64,000 nucleotides of DNA, taken from positions 332,939-396,938 of the forward strand of contig NZ_PCOZ01000005.1 in the NCBI RefSeq assembly GCF_002979555.1, in the 5' to 3' direction. The translations under genes were made by a program, and so were the position numbers. Source of the stretch: Pseudomonas sp. MYb60 (lineage in GTDB: Bacteria; Pseudomonadota; Gammaproteobacteria; Pseudomonadales; Pseudomonadaceae). This document shows positions 7,978 through 17,184 of this stretch, one piece after another; position 1 is the first letter of the stretch; every line of letters begins with the position of its first letter. Below the pieces are notes generated by a model. It had not been told where the DNA came from, did no database searches, and saw only the letters and a list, made by a program, of their open reading frames with translations.

Positions 7978-9377
7978 GTGAGATCGGCCAACTGACGGCG
8001 GTGCAACTGCTGCAGCATTTTCGCGACAAGACGCTGTCACCGGTGGAGGTCACCGAGGACACCCTGCTGCGCATCGAGCGCTACAACCCGGTGGTGAACG
8101 CCTACTGCCATGTCGACCCGCAAGGCGCACTTGAGGCTGCGCGTGCCTCGGAAGTGCGCTGGCTCAAGGGTCAGCCCTGTGGCGCACTCGATGGTGTACC
8201 TGCGTCGATCAAGGACCTCACGCTGACCCAGGGCATGCCCACCCGCAAAGGCTCGCGCACCTCCTGCGCCGAAGGTCCGTGGGACATCGACGCGCCCTTC
8301 CCGGCGTTCATGCGCAAGGCCGGCGCGGTGCTGCTGGGCAAGACCACCACGCCGGAATTCGGCTGGAAAGGCGTGACCGACAACCCGCTCTACGGCATCA
8401 CCCGCAACCCGTGGGACACCCGCACCACGGCGGGCGGCTCATCCGGTGGCGCGGGTGCGGCGGCGGCGCTGAACCTGGGGGTGTTGCACCAGGGCAGTGA
8501 CGCCGGGGGGTCGATCCGCATTCCCTGTGCGTTTACTGGCACGTTCGGGATCAAGCCGACCTTTGGCTATGTGCCGCAGTGGCCGGCCAGCTCCATGACG
8601 ATCCTGTCGCACCTGGGGCCGATGACCCGCACCGTGGAAGACAGCGTGCTGATGCTGCAGACCGTCGCCCAACCGGATGCACGGGATGGCCTGATCGGCG
8701 CGCCGAGGACCACTCCCTGGCTGACACCGGGTACGGACCTGAAAGGCTTGCGCGTGGCCTACAGCCCCACCTTCGGTTACGTGGACGTGGACCCGCAGGT
8801 GGCCAAGGTGGTGGTTCAGGCGGTGGAGGGCTTGGTGCAACTGGGCGCCCATGTCGAACAGATCGACCCAGGCTTCAGCGATCCGCTGGAGGTGTTCACC
8901 ACCCTGTGGGCTGCGGGTGCCGCACGCCTGACCGGCAGCATGAGCGACACGCAGAAACAGCTGCTGGACCCCGGCCTGCTGCGCATCGCACAACGGGGTG
9001 AACGGTTGAGCCTGGATGATTTCAACGCCGCCCTCGAAGCCCGCGCCGCACTGGTCGCACGCATGGCCGCGTTCCATGAGCACTACGATGTGCTGGTCTC
9101 GCCGATGATGCCGATCACCGCGTTCGAAGCCGGCCACGACGTACCACCAGGCTCCGACTGGCAGGCCTGGACCGAGTGGACGCCGTTTACCTACCCCTTC
9201 AACCTGACCCAACAACCGGCGGCGTCGGTGCCGTGCGGGCTGGCGGCGAACGGCTTGCCGGTGGGGTTGCACGTGGTGGGTGCGCGGTTTGCCGATGACA
9301 CGGTGTTGCGGGTGTGCCAGGCGTATTCGAAAGCCTTCCCTACCCAGCACCTGCAAACGCCACAGACCCCGACCTGA
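7974..9377 (+). CDS. Amidase-signature-family amidase
   Basis: A 467-residue Ser-cisSer-Lys amidase. Expected catalytic residues are K80 (GVPASIKDLT), S156 (AGGSSGGAG) and the nucleophile S180 (GSDAGGSIRIP); the 24-residue spacing between the serines matches the family. It overlaps the M20 hydrolase gene by ATGA, so the two are probably made in equal amounts. Relatives include GatA, aryl-acylamidases and enzymes for nicotinamide, malonamide or allophanate; the Gln-tRNA role is excluded by the absence of gatB/gatC. The specific substrate cannot be read from sequence. It is the last gene of the operon, and a BIME follows. Confidence 0.9.
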   Translation: MSEIGQLTAVQLLQHFRDKTLSPVEVTEDTLLRIERYNPVVNAYCHVDPQGALEAARASEVRWLKGQPCGALDGVPASIKDLTLTQGMPTRKGSRTSCAEGPWDIDAPFPAFMRKAGAVLLGKTTTPEFGWKGVTDNPLYGITRNPWDTRTTAGGSSGGAGAAAALNLGVLHQGSDAGGSIRIPCAFTGTFGIKPTFGYVPQWPASSMTILSHLGPMTRTVEDSVLMLQTVAQPDARDGLIGAPRTTPWLTPGTDLKGLRVAYSPTFGYVDVDPQVAKVVVQAVEGLVQLGAHVEQIDPGFSDPLEVFTTLWAAGAARLTGSMSDTQKQLLDPGLLRIAQRGERLSLDDFNAALEARAALVARMAAFHEHYDVLVSPMMPITAFEAGHDVPPGSDWQAWTEWTPFTYPFNLTQQPAASVPCGLAANGLPVGLHVVGARFADDTVLRVCQAYSKAFPTQHLQTPQTPT

Positions 9378-9404
9378 GCTGCAATTGACGATACGCACAG
9401 GGTT

Positions 9405-9492
9405 TGTGAGGGAGCGGGCTTGCCCCCGATAGCGGAGTGGCAGGCAATAGATGTACCGGCTGACCCACCGCTATCGCAGGCAAGCCCACATT
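9405..9492. repeat. BIME: pair of inverted REP elements
   Basis: TGTGAGGGAGCGGGCTTGCC begins at 9405 and is mirrored by CGCTATCGCAGGCAAGCCCA near 9469-9488. The spacer holds TGACCCACCGCTATCG, the usual REP-pair spacer. It sits between the amidase stop and the LysR gene and probably marks the end of the amide-uptake operon. Confidence 0.8.
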
Positions 9493-9592
9493 GGATGTGT
9501 GCCAGGCTCGGAAACCCAGTTCACCGCCAGCCCGCTTCCACAGTGCTGACCGCATTCCATTACACTGTCCCCCATTCATCCCAGGGGGTTTC

Positions 9593-10456
9593 ATGGACAT
9601 CGAACTGGCACGCACTTTCCTCGAGATCACCCGTTGCGGCAGCCTCGCCGCAGCGGCCGAGAAACTGCACGTCACCCAGACCGCGATTACTGCACGGGTC
9701 AAAAGCCTGGAGAGTCAACTGGGCAGCACCCTGTTCATCCGCAACCGCGCCGGCGCACGCCTGACCGCCGATGGCGAGGCATTCGTGGTGTACGCCAACC
9801 AGTTGCTGCAGACCTGGGAAGCTGCACGCCGGGACCTGCCGTTGCCCGAGGGCTATCGCAATGTGCTGCACATCGGGGGCGAAGTCAGCCTGTGCAACCC
9901 ACTGATGCTCGGCTGGGCGCAGGCGCTGCGTGAACATATCGCCGGCCATGCGCTGCGTACCGAGATCCGCGAAGGCGACTACCTGCTGCGCCAACTGGAA
10001 CTGGGCGTGCTGGATGCCGCGCTGGTGTTCCAGCCGCAGTACTGGCCGGGCTTGCAAGTGGAGCAGGTGCTGGAAGAAAAACTGATCCTGGTGCAACTGA
10101 CCAGTAAACCGCAGCCCTACGTGTACAACGACTGGGGCCCGGGTTTCCGCCAGCAGCACGACGCCGCCCTGCCGGAAAAAGCCCGCGCGGCACTGACCTT
10201 CAACCTGGGGCCGCTGGCCTTGCAGTACATCCTCGAAAACGGCGGCGCCGGCTACTTCCGTACCCGCGTGGTGCAGAGCTACCTGGACAGCGGCGTGATG
10301 CAGCGGGTGCCCAAGGCACCGGAGTTCAGTTTCCCAACCTACCTGGTGTACTCGCGGGCGCGGGATTCGGCGGTGTTGCAACAAGCACTGGCGTTACTGC
10401 GAGAGGTGGTCAAGGCCGAAGGCGACTGGTCCCAGCGCTGGGACCCGGTACTTTGA
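9593..10456 (+). CDS. LysR-family transcriptional regulator
   Basis: A 287-residue LysR regulator. The N-terminal winged helix is clear at residues about 2-60 (ELARTFLEITRCGSLAAAAEK... TQTAITARVKSLE... GSTLFIRNR), followed by a periplasmic-binding-like effector domain. ATG 9593 directly follows CCAGGGGGTTTC, a strong ribosome-binding site. It stands between a BIME and the propeller-protein gene that begins 72 nt downstream on the same strand. Whether it controls that gene, the upstream operon or something distant cannot be determined here. Confidence 0.9.
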   Translation: MDIELARTFLEITRCGSLAAAAEKLHVTQTAITARVKSLESQLGSTLFIRNRAGARLTADGEAFVVYANQLLQTWEAARRDLPLPEGYRNVLHIGGEVSLCNPLMLGWAQALREHIAGHALRTEIREGDYLLRQLELGVLDAALVFQPQYWPGLQVEQVLEEKLILVQLTSKPQPYVYNDWGPGFRQQHDAALPEKARAALTFNLGPLALQYILENGGAGYFRTRVVQSYLDSGVMQRVPKAPEFSFPTYLVYSRARDSAVLQQALALLREVVKAEGDWSQRWDPVL

Positions 10457-10528
10457 AACACTTTAGCGCTAGCAGTATTGGCCGGTCGGGCTAGGCTCAA
10501 GCCCCACAAAAAATTGTCAGGATTGACC

Positions 10529-11629
10529 ATGGGCACAGGCACACGGAAATTGCGTCATCTGCTGTTTGTACTGGTGCTGGCGGTGGTGGCGTTTCTGCTG
10601 CTGATGCCCACCAGGGTCCAACCGGTGAACTGGGCGCCGCCCAAGGCACCGTCGATGACCGAGGGCCCCTATGCCGCCAACCAGCGGCTCAAGGGCGTGC
10701 AGAAAATCGGTGCTCAGGACATCGCCGGGCCCGAGGCGCTGCTGCTCGATGCCCAGGGCTTCCTGATCAGCGGCCTGCATGACGGGCGCATCATCCGCAC
10801 CGCCCCCGACACCCCCAGCCTGGAAGTGTTGGCCAACACCGGCGGGCGTCCCCTGGGCCTGGCGCGGCATCCCGACGGGCGCCTGATCATCGCCGACGGT
10901 ATCAAGGGCCTGCTCGCTCTGGATGCCAAGGGCCAGTTGACCACCTTGAGCAACAGCGCCAACGGCGTGCCGTTCGGCTTTACCGATGACGTCACCGTGG
11001 ACGCCAGTGGGCGCTATGCCTACTTCAGCGATGCGTCGAGCCGTTGGGGCTACGGGCAGGACGGCGAGGCCGTGATCGAACACGGCGGCGACGGTCGGCT
11101 GCTGCGCTATGACTTCAGCAACGGCCATACCGAGGTGCTGCTCGACCAGTTGCAATTCGCCAACGGCGTAGCCCTGGGCCCGGATGAAAACTACGTGCTG
11201 GTGAATGAAACCGGCGCCTATCGCATCAGCCGCTACTGGCTCAAGGGCGAGCGCGCTGGCAGCCACGACCTGTTCATCGACAACCTGCCCGGCCTGCCGG
11301 ACAACCTCAGCTTCAACGGCAAGGACCGCTTCTGGGTGGCGCTCTATTCGCCACGCAACCCGTTGCTGGACAGCGTTGCTGGCTACCCGCTACTGCGCAA
11401 GGTGATGGTGCGCGCGCTGATGGTGGTGCCCAAGCCTGTCGAACGCAAAGCCTTCGTGCTGGGCCTGGACACCCACGGCAAGGTGATCGCCAACCTGCAG
11501 GACGGCAGTGCCGGCAACTACTCGCCCATCACCACGGCGCGCGAGTATGGGGACTGGTTGTACCTGGGGTCGCTCAAAAGCACGAGCATGGCGCGATTGC
11601 CGTTGAAGGACGCACTGGTACAGGAGTGA
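10529..11629 (+). CDS. Membrane-anchored SMP-30/strictosidine-synthase-like beta-propeller protein
   Basis: A 366-residue protein with one N-terminal membrane segment (LLFVLVLAVVAFLLLMP, about 11-27) and a six-bladed propeller resembling the strictosidine-synthase-like/APMAP group. Typical strands are GPEALLLDAQGFLISGLHDG, FTDDVTVDASGRYAYFSDAS, FANGVALGPDENYVLV and NYSPITTAREYGDWLYLGS. Related proteins are lactonases or arylesterases that hold a catalytic calcium in the propeller centre; this is family knowledge and activity here is inferred. It likely faces the periplasm. ATG 10529 has AGGA 9 nt upstream; an earlier TTG at 10478 is less convincing. Confidence 0.8.
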   Translation: MGTGTRKLRHLLFVLVLAVVAFLLLMPTRVQPVNWAPPKAPSMTEGPYAANQRLKGVQKIGAQDIAGPEALLLDAQGFLISGLHDGRIIRTAPDTPSLEVLANTGGRPLGLARHPDGRLIIADGIKGLLALDAKGQLTTLSNSANGVPFGFTDDVTVDASGRYAYFSDASSRWGYGQDGEAVIEHGGDGRLLRYDFSNGHTEVLLDQLQFANGVALGPDENYVLVNETGAYRISRYWLKGERAGSHDLFIDNLPGLPDNLSFNGKDRFWVALYSPRNPLLDSVAGYPLLRKVMVRALMVVPKPVERKAFVLGLDTHGKVIANLQDGSAGNYSPITTAREYGDWLYLGSLKSTSMARLPLKDALVQE

Positions 11630-11642
11630 CTGACCGGCACCG

Positions 11643-12704
11643 TTAATACCCGGTCATCTCCAGGTACCCCACGCCGCCGTCAAACTGCACCGGCCCTTCC
11701 CAATACGGAATGCTCAGGTTCATCCAGGCCTTGGGGTTGACGGCCTGGGTAATGATGTCCAGCTGCTTGCCGGGAATCTTCAGCGACCAGCGCGTGGGAA
11801 TCTTGCGCCCGTCGATGGTCGTGGTATCCAGTGGCGCCAGTTGGATATCGGCGTTGTGCAGGGTTTGCGTTTGGCCGTCGCGATCGATCCAGGTGCCGGT
11901 CAGGTACGACCCGCCATCGGTTTGGCGTACACGAAACAACATCAGTTGCTCGCCACGGTCCAGGTGCAGGGAAAACCAGTCCCAGCCGGTCTGGCTGGCG
12001 CCCAGCGGCTGGCTGCTCCACTCGCGGTCGAGCCAGGCGGGGCCGCTGACCTGGTAGGTCTTGCCGTCGATGCGCAGGCTGCCGCTGGCGGTGAAGAATG
12101 GCTGGCTGTAGTAATACGAAGCCTGGCCCAGGTCGGATTTGCGGCTGTAGCCGTGGTCGCCCTGCAACACCAGGGGACGGCTGGAGGTGAGGTGCAGGTC
12201 GTAGGCGAACTGTCGGTCGGCGGCCTTGAGCTGCATGTCCGCCAAGGGGCTCGCCGCGCCGGGCCGAGTGGCGAAATTCCAGTCGTCGATCCAGGCATTG
12301 AACGGCACCGCCTGTGCCCCTGCCTGGCCGACACCGCCGCGCGCATAACGCTCGGCGGCATAGTGCTGGCCGGCAGAGGTCACGGCGGCATGGCCCAGCC
12401 AGATCGTGGCGTCCCGCCAACCGGTTTGCGTCGGCCCGGCCTTGAGGGCATTGCGAAACAACGTCCATTGCACGCCGAACACATTGCCCTGGGCGTCCTT
12501 GAGGTTCGCGGTGACGTACCACCATTCGATGCGATAACCCGCGTGGGGGCCATGGTCTTCGGGGAAGCTGAACACCTTGCCAGGTACCACCTGGGCGAAG
12601 TCCGCGGCGTCACTGCCCAGGCCGGCGAAACTCTGCGGCGGCGGCGCTTGGTCGCACGCCGCCAGCAGCAGGAAAACCACCCACCACCCTGCCTTAATCT
12701 TCAT
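11643..12704 (-). CDS. Lipocalin-like (AttH/CrtC-type) secreted lipoprotein
   Basis: A 353-residue protein with a lipoprotein signal (LLLAAC17DQ). The mature part begins with the conserved block EDHGPHAGYRIEWWYVTANL followed by VQWTLFRN and later YYSQPFFTASGSL, WLDREWSSQ and WDWFSLHLDRGEQLM. These define the AttH/carotenoid-1,2-hydratase-like family, a tandem lipocalin fold. It overlaps the end of the FtsX-type permease gene by 11 nt and is the third gene of an ATPase-permease-lipoprotein set, the arrangement seen in attEFGH loci. The family is linked to export or envelope handling of a hydrophobic ligand; the ligand here is unknown. Confidence 0.85.
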   Translation of the reverse strand: MKIKAGWWVVFLLLAACDQAPPPQSFAGLGSDAADFAQVVPGKVFSFPEDHGPHAGYRIEWWYVTANLKDAQGNVFGVQWTLFRNALKAGPTQTGWRDATIWLGHAAVTSAGQHYAAERYARGGVGQAGAQAVPFNAWIDDWNFATRPGAASPLADMQLKAADRQFAYDLHLTSSRPLVLQGDHGYSRKSDLGQASYYYSQPFFTASGSLRIDGKTYQVSGPAWLDREWSSQPLGASQTGWDWFSLHLDRGEQLMLFRVRQTDGGSYLTGTWIDRDGQTQTLHNADIQLAPLDTTTIDGRKIPTRWSLKIPGKQLDIITQAVNPKAWMNLSIPYWEGPVQFDGGVGYLEMTGY

Positions 12705-15156
12705 GCGCGAAGGTCCTCAACAAATCCGCCGGACGACTGCGGTACAGCTGCCATAACGGCCAGGCCGAGGCCAGCAACGTCGCCAGCATCGCCAACCCCA
12801 GCAACTGCGCCAACTGCCACGGGAACACCTGCAACGGCAGGCGCCAGCCGAAAGCCTGCACGTTGATCACCGCGTCCAGGCACCAGGCCAGCAACAGGCC
12901 CAAGGGCACGGCCAGCACCAGCGTCAGCACCGCCAGTAACCAGGTTTGCCCGAGGTTGAGCAGCATCAGTTGCCGGCGCGTCACACCCAGGGCCCACAAC
13001 GGTGCGAGCTGGCCGAGGCGGCTCTGGCTCTGGGTCAGCAGGCTGATGAACAGCGCCACGCCGGCCACGCCCAGGGTCAGGCTGTTCAGCGCGGCAGTGG
13101 CGGCGAAGGTGCGTTCGAACACCTGGCTCGACCAGCCCTTGAGTTGTTGCTGGTCGATGACGCGGCTGTCGTCGAGGGCGAAGGCCTGTTGCACGTCACG
13201 CACCAGCGGCGCCACGTCCTGCGGCGCCACCCGCAGGTTGAAGCGCGCCGGCGACAGCGTCGGCCAGTGCGCCAACAGGTGCTGGGCATTGACCAGCAGA
13301 TGGCCCTTGGGGTTGCCGTAATCGGCGTAGATCGCCACCACCTTGGGCGACCACAAGCCCTGCGGCGTGGGAATGCTCACCGCGTCGCCGAGCGTCACGC
13401 CCAGCCGTCGCGCCAGTTGCTCGCTGAGCATCAGCGTGTCGCCTTGCTGCAACTGGTCCCAGGGCGCGCTCGTCGCTTCCAGCAACGGCCAGTGCTGGCG
13501 ATAGGTGGGGTCGTCCACCACGCCCGACAGATCCGCCGGCCACCCCTGCAATTGCACTCCGACTTGCCAGGTGGGCAGCACAGCCTGCACCCGGGGTTGT
13601 TGCGCCAGCCAAGTGCCGAGTTGCTCCGCCTGGGCTGGTGTCTGCGGATTGAGGTACAGCTCGGCCGTGAGACGTTGCTCCAGCCAGTGGCCGAACGTCT
13701 GCCGAAACCCGGAGGTCATGGAACCCGCGCCGATATTGGCGGCAAGCGCCAACAGCAGTGCCATCAGCGCCAAACTCAGGGCCGGCAGTTGCTGGCGACA
13801 ATCGGCGAGAAACCACTGGCCGAGCACCGAGCGACTGCGCCCCAGCACTGTTTTCAACAGGCCATTGAGCACCACGGGCAAACCGAGGGCTGCCCCCAAC
13901 AGCAAGGCTGCCATCAGCACGAAGCCCGCCGCGAGGCTGTCGCCCAGCCACAGCGCCAGCACCGCAATCAACAATGCCGTGGTCGCGACCCAACCCTGGC
14001 GCCGCAACCAGCGCCCATGGGCCTCATGCCAGGCCTGCGCATTGGCCAGCGCCAACAGCGGCAGACGTCCCGCACGCCACAGGCTGCTGGCGCCGGCGAG
14101 CACCGCGCCGAGCAGGCTGAGGCCCAACCCGGCCAGCCACCACAGCGGGCTCAGGCTCAATTGCCCCGCCACCTCGGCGCCGTAGAGGCCTCGCAGGCTG
14201 GCGGCCACATCCGGCAACAGCAGACTGGCCAGCAGGTAACCGCTGGCGACACCCAGCACGCCCCCCAGCAACGACAACACCCCCAGCTCGACGCCAAGAC
14301 TGAAGATCAACAAACGCGCACTCACCCCACAGGCGCGCAAGGTGCGCAGCAGCCCACGCCGTTGCTCCAGCGCCAGGCCGATGGCGGCGTGCACGATAAA
14401 CAACCCCACCACGAAGGACAGGAAACCCAAGGCATCGAGGTTCAGGTGAAAACTGTCGGTCAGGCGTGCGAGGTTATTCTCCTCGCCCTGCTTGAGGTGC
14501 AGCTGCGGGGGTGGCGTGGGCTGGCCGGCGGCGAACGTTTTGTCCACCAGCAGGCGCGTCAGGCGACCGGGCATTTCCAGCAACGGCTGGGCGAAACCGA
14601 TGTCTGTGAGCAATAGCCCGGGGGCCATGTCCGGCTGCGCTTGCAGCGGCGGCAATCGCTGGCCATTGAGCACCAACGGTTGCTGACCTTCCTGCAAGCC
14701 CAAGGCCTTCAGCGTCTGGGGCGCGATCCAGGTGCGTCCTGGCGGGTCGAAAAACGCCAGCATCTGCGCCTGGCTCAAGCGCTGCCCTGCCACCGCGCCG
14801 CTGCCGGGCAACGACACCGGATCGATGCCCATCAGTTGCAGGCGCACGTCCTCCAGCCCCTTGAGCTGCACCCGCCCCTGCACCACCGGCGACACGGGCC
14901 ACCCGGCGCGGCGCAGTTGGGCAAACAGCGCTTGAGGAAAACTGGCGCCATCGGGCGTCGCAAGGCTGGCCTGGGGTTCGCCGCCGATCAACGCGCTGGC
15001 ACGCGCGTAACTGTCCCGCGCCTGGCTGTTGAGGGCCTGTACGCCGGTCAGCAGCGCAGTGGCCAGCCACAGCCCGGTCAGCACGCTGAAAAACTGCACG
15101 GGGTGGCGCCGCCAATGGCTGAGCAACGCACGCAGGGCCCAGTAGAAGACGGTCAT
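12694..15156 (-). CDS. ABC transporter permease with two FtsX domains (MacB/LolC-like, AttFG-like)
   Basis: An 820-residue membrane protein starting MTVFYWALRALLSHWRRHPV. One membrane segment follows the N-terminus, then a large periplasmic domain (about 45-245). Next is a cluster of helices around 250-380 (first FtsX unit), further helices around 395-480, a second periplasmic domain (about 485-680), and three closing helices (LGVAGVALFISLLT, LAVLTLVLAVPLGLLLAW, LGLAMLATLLASAW). Ten or so segments and two periplasmic domains suggest two FtsX permeases in one chain, in place of separate AttF and AttG. ATG 15156 lies just after the ATPase stop; a longer in-frame start at 15183 lies inside the ATPase gene. 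It probably moves a lipid-like ligand with the adjacent ATPase and lipoprotein. Confidence 0.87.
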   Translation of the reverse strand: MTVFYWALRALLSHWRRHPVQFFSVLTGLWLATALLTGVQALNSQARDSYARASALIGGEPQASLATPDGASFPQALFAQLRRAGWPVSPVVQGRVQLKGLEDVRLQLMGIDPVSLPGSGAVAGQRLSQAQMLAFFDPPGRTWIAPQTLKALGLQEGQQPLVLNGQRLPPLQAQPDMAPGLLLTDIGFAQPLLEMPGRLTRLLVDKTFAAGQPTPPPQLHLKQGEENNLARLTDSFHLNLDALGFLSFVVGLFIVHAAIGLALEQRRGLLRTLRACGVSARLLIFSLGVELGVLSLLGGVLGVASGYLLASLLLPDVAASLRGLYGAEVAGQLSLSPLWWLAGLGLSLLGAVLAGASSLWRAGRLPLLALANAQAWHEAHGRWLRRQGWVATTALLIAVLALWLGDSLAAGFVLMAALLLGAALGLPVVLNGLLKTVLGRSRSVLGQWFLADCRQQLPALSLALMALLLALAANIGAGSMTSGFRQTFGHWLEQRLTAELYLNPQTPAQAEQLGTWLAQQPRVQAVLPTWQVGVQLQGWPADLSGVVDDPTYRQHWPLLEATSAPWDQLQQGDTLMLSEQLARRLGVTLGDAVSIPTPQGLWSPKVVAIYADYGNPKGHLLVNAQHLLAHWPTLSPARFNLRVAPQDVAPLVRDVQQAFALDDSRVIDQQQLKGWSSQVFERTFAATAALNSLTLGVAGVALFISLLTQSQSRLGQLAPLWALGVTRRQLMLLNLGQTWLLAVLTLVLAVPLGLLLAWCLDAVINVQAFGWRLPLQVFPWQLAQLLGLAMLATLLASAWPLWQLYRSRPADLLRTFAHED

Positions 15157-15157
15157 C

Positions 15158-15826
15158 TCAGCGGGCGTCCGCCGGCACGACACGTCCGCGATGCAACACC
15201 ACCTGGCGGTCCAGGCGTGCGGCGATGCGCGGGCTGTGGGTGACCATCAGCAGGCTGGTGGGGCTGTCGCGCAGCAGGTCCAGCAGCAGCTGCAGCACTT
15301 CGTCGCTGGTGGCTTCGTCAAGGTTGCCGGTAGGCTCGTCGGCCAACAACAAGCCCGGGCGCGAAGCCAACGCGCGCCCCACCGCTACACGCTGCTGCTG
15401 GCCGCCGGAGAGCTGTTCCGGGTAGCGCTTGAGCAAGTCCCCCAGGCCCAGGCGCTCCACCAAATGCGCCTGCCACTGCGGATCGAAGCGCCCGGCCAAT
15501 CGGGCCTGAAACGCCAGGTTGTCGTCCACCCGCAAACTGCCGATCAGGTTGAATTGCTGGAACACCAGGCCGATCTGCGTGCGCCGCCAGTGCGCAAGCT
15601 GCGCCTCGCTGAGCTGGTCGAGGCGTTGACCTTCGACGTCGACAGTGCCGCCATCCAGGCGGTCGAGACCGGCGATTAGGTGCAACAACGTGCTTTTGCC
15701 GCTGCCGGACTCCCCCATCAGCGCCAGGCTGCTGCGGGGAGCCAGGTGCAGATCGACACCCGCCAACACCGCTAACGGGCCTTGCGGGGTCGCGTAGCTC
15801 TTGAACACACCGTGCACCTGCAACAT
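15158..15826 (-). CDS. ABC transporter ATP-binding protein, LolD/MacB type
   Basis: A 222-residue ATPase. Walker A is GESGSGKST, the signature is LSGGQQQRVAVGRAL, Walker B is LLLADEPTGNLD and the H-loop is LMVTHSPRIAARL. The ADEPTGNLD motif is diagnostic of the LolD/FtsE/MacB clade that works with FtsX-type permeases. The permease gene starts 1 nt beyond its stop codon. It is the first gene of the three-gene export module read leftwards. Confidence 0.93.
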   Translation of the reverse strand: MLQVHGVFKSYATPQGPLAVLAGVDLHLAPRSSLALMGESGSGKSTLLHLIAGLDRLDGGTVDVEGQRLDQLSEAQLAHWRRTQIGLVFQQFNLIGSLRVDDNLAFQARLAGRFDPQWQAHLVERLGLGDLLKRYPEQLSGGQQQRVAVGRALASRPGLLLADEPTGNLDEATSDEVLQLLLDLLRDSPTSLLMVTHSPRIAARLDRQVVLHRGRVVPADAR

Positions 15827-15979
15827 GGCAACACTCGCTTGAGAGGGGTGGCCAACGAGAATAACGGCTGCGCCTCTGAGGCACGCAAATTTTTCACATG
15901 GATTTCACCGCTCGCCCACTCGGGATTGGGCCTAATGCCGCTCATTCGGGGGGAGCCCCCTTCGTAAACACGCCTTAGG

Positions 15980-16651
15980 GTGATTGAATTGGTTGACCTG
16001 AGCCTGACCAAACCGCGTTCACGCCGGGCCATGATCAAACGCTTGGGGCCGCTGTGGCTGGGCATCGTGGTGATCGCGCTGTTGATGGGCGCCAACCTGC
16101 TGTGGCATGCCTCGCCGCGCGACCTGGGAGCAGGCGACCGCCTGCTGACGTCTCAGGTGTTGCCACTGTGGCGCGACGGTGACCTGATTGTATTGGTGCG
16201 CCACGAAGAACGTTGTGACCGTTCGACCCACCCTTGCCTGGGCCCGGATGAAGGCCTCACGGTGAATGGCAGCCAGCACGCCGAGCACCTCGGCAACGCC
16301 TTCAAGACCCTGGGCATGGACAACAGCGACAGCCTCGCCAGCCCCGCCATCCGCACCGCCCAGACCCTGCGCTTCATGTTCGGCAAAAACGAACTGACCG
16401 CCGGCCAGCAAGCCGTGTGCGGCGCGGCCATGAGCGAAGAATTGCTGCGCCACAAGACCCCGGGGCGCAACCTGGTATTTGTCACCCACAGCGGTTGCAT
16501 CGCCGACTTCGAAGCCACCCAGGGCTACCCCCACGCCACATTCCCCGAATACGGCAGCGCACTGTTCGTGCAGGTACTGCCCAACGGCACGCTCAAGACC
16601 CTCGGACTGGTGAACAACCCGGACTGGCCGGCCGCGCTCAAGCACTTGTAG
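15980..16651 (+). CDS. Membrane-anchored histidine phosphatase family protein
   Basis: A 223-residue protein from a GTG start, or 206 residues from ATG 16031. A single membrane segment (LWLGIVVIALLMGANLLW) precedes a branch-2-like histidine phosphatase domain. The phosphohistidine motif appears as LVRHEERCD (RHE), with LASPAIRTAQTL as the second arginine block and FVTHSGC carrying the second histidine. Related envelope enzymes remove phosphate from lipopolysaccharide or small phosphoesters; the domain should lie in the periplasm. No strong ribosome-binding site distinguishes the two starts. The gene stands alone between the export module and a small leftward gene. Confidence 0.78.
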   Translation: MIELVDLSLTKPRSRRAMIKRLGPLWLGIVVIALLMGANLLWHASPRDLGAGDRLLTSQVLPLWRDGDLIVLVRHEERCDRSTHPCLGPDEGLTVNGSQHAEHLGNAFKTLGMDNSDSLASPAIRTAQTLRFMFGKNELTAGQQAVCGAAMSEELLRHKTPGRNLVFVTHSGCIADFEATQGYPHATFPEYGSALFVQVLPNGTLKTLGLVNNPDWPAALKHL

Positions 16652-16696
16652 TTCAGCAAAAAGACCGTCATGGCCTGATGCCTGACGTCGGGTGGT

Positions 16697-16921
16697 CTAG
16701 GTCTTGTTGTTCTCTTCCCAGCCATCAAAGACGTCGTGTGCATACAGGCCATTCTCGGCAAATACACAGCTGAGCTCTTCTTTCGTCATGGCGCCGAACC
16801 TGAGCCGTTCAAGCACCACCAGCAGTGAAGACGAGTGATGCTGCGGGATACGCAAGCCATCGCCAGCAACATCGGTAACCACGAAGTTGAGCATTTCATA
16901 ATTGGGTAATGAAATAGGCAT
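16697..16921 (-). CDS. Small hypothetical protein, 74 aa
   Basis: The frame reads MPISLPNYEMLNFVVTDV... and ends ...AHDVFDGWEENNKT. AAGGGGGGCC lies 7-15 nt upstream of the ATG and serves as a ribosome-binding site. The composition is acidic with mixed A/T-ending codons, unlike the GC-rich neighbours, yet the amino-acid pattern looks soluble and folded (segments LRIPQHHSSSLLVVLERL and MTKEELSCVFAENGL). I do not recognise a family. No hydrophobic segment or signal peptide is present. The lower GC content hints at a horizontally acquired or poorly expressed gene. About 260 nt upstream hold no other gene that I can see. Confidence 0.55.
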   Translation of the reverse strand: MPISLPNYEMLNFVVTDVAGDGLRIPQHHSSSLLVVLERLRFGAMTKEELSCVFAENGLYAHDVFDGWEENNKT

Positions 16922-17184
16922 GGGTCGGCCCCCCTTGTCATAGCCAAGCTATTCCAACGGGTAAAACCTGCAACTTTTGATACGTCAGCGCGTAGGAATA
17001 TCGAGACCTGAACTTAGGACGTTTCATCCAGGTATTTCAGAAAACGCCCCATTGCTATGAACACACAACAACAGCCAAGCCCTCTGCCCCCCCACTTTTT
17101 GCGTGAAAGACGCCCGCTCATTTCACGCGCCGCAAGAATCAATCCGACAAGCGGTACGCCGTTCACAGGCTCAAGTACATGGAA

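Noticed and set aside
15948..15960. GGGGG-GAG-CCCCC hairpin upstream of the histidine phosphatase
   Set aside because: Five base pairs with a three-base loop and no T-run; likely fortuitous.
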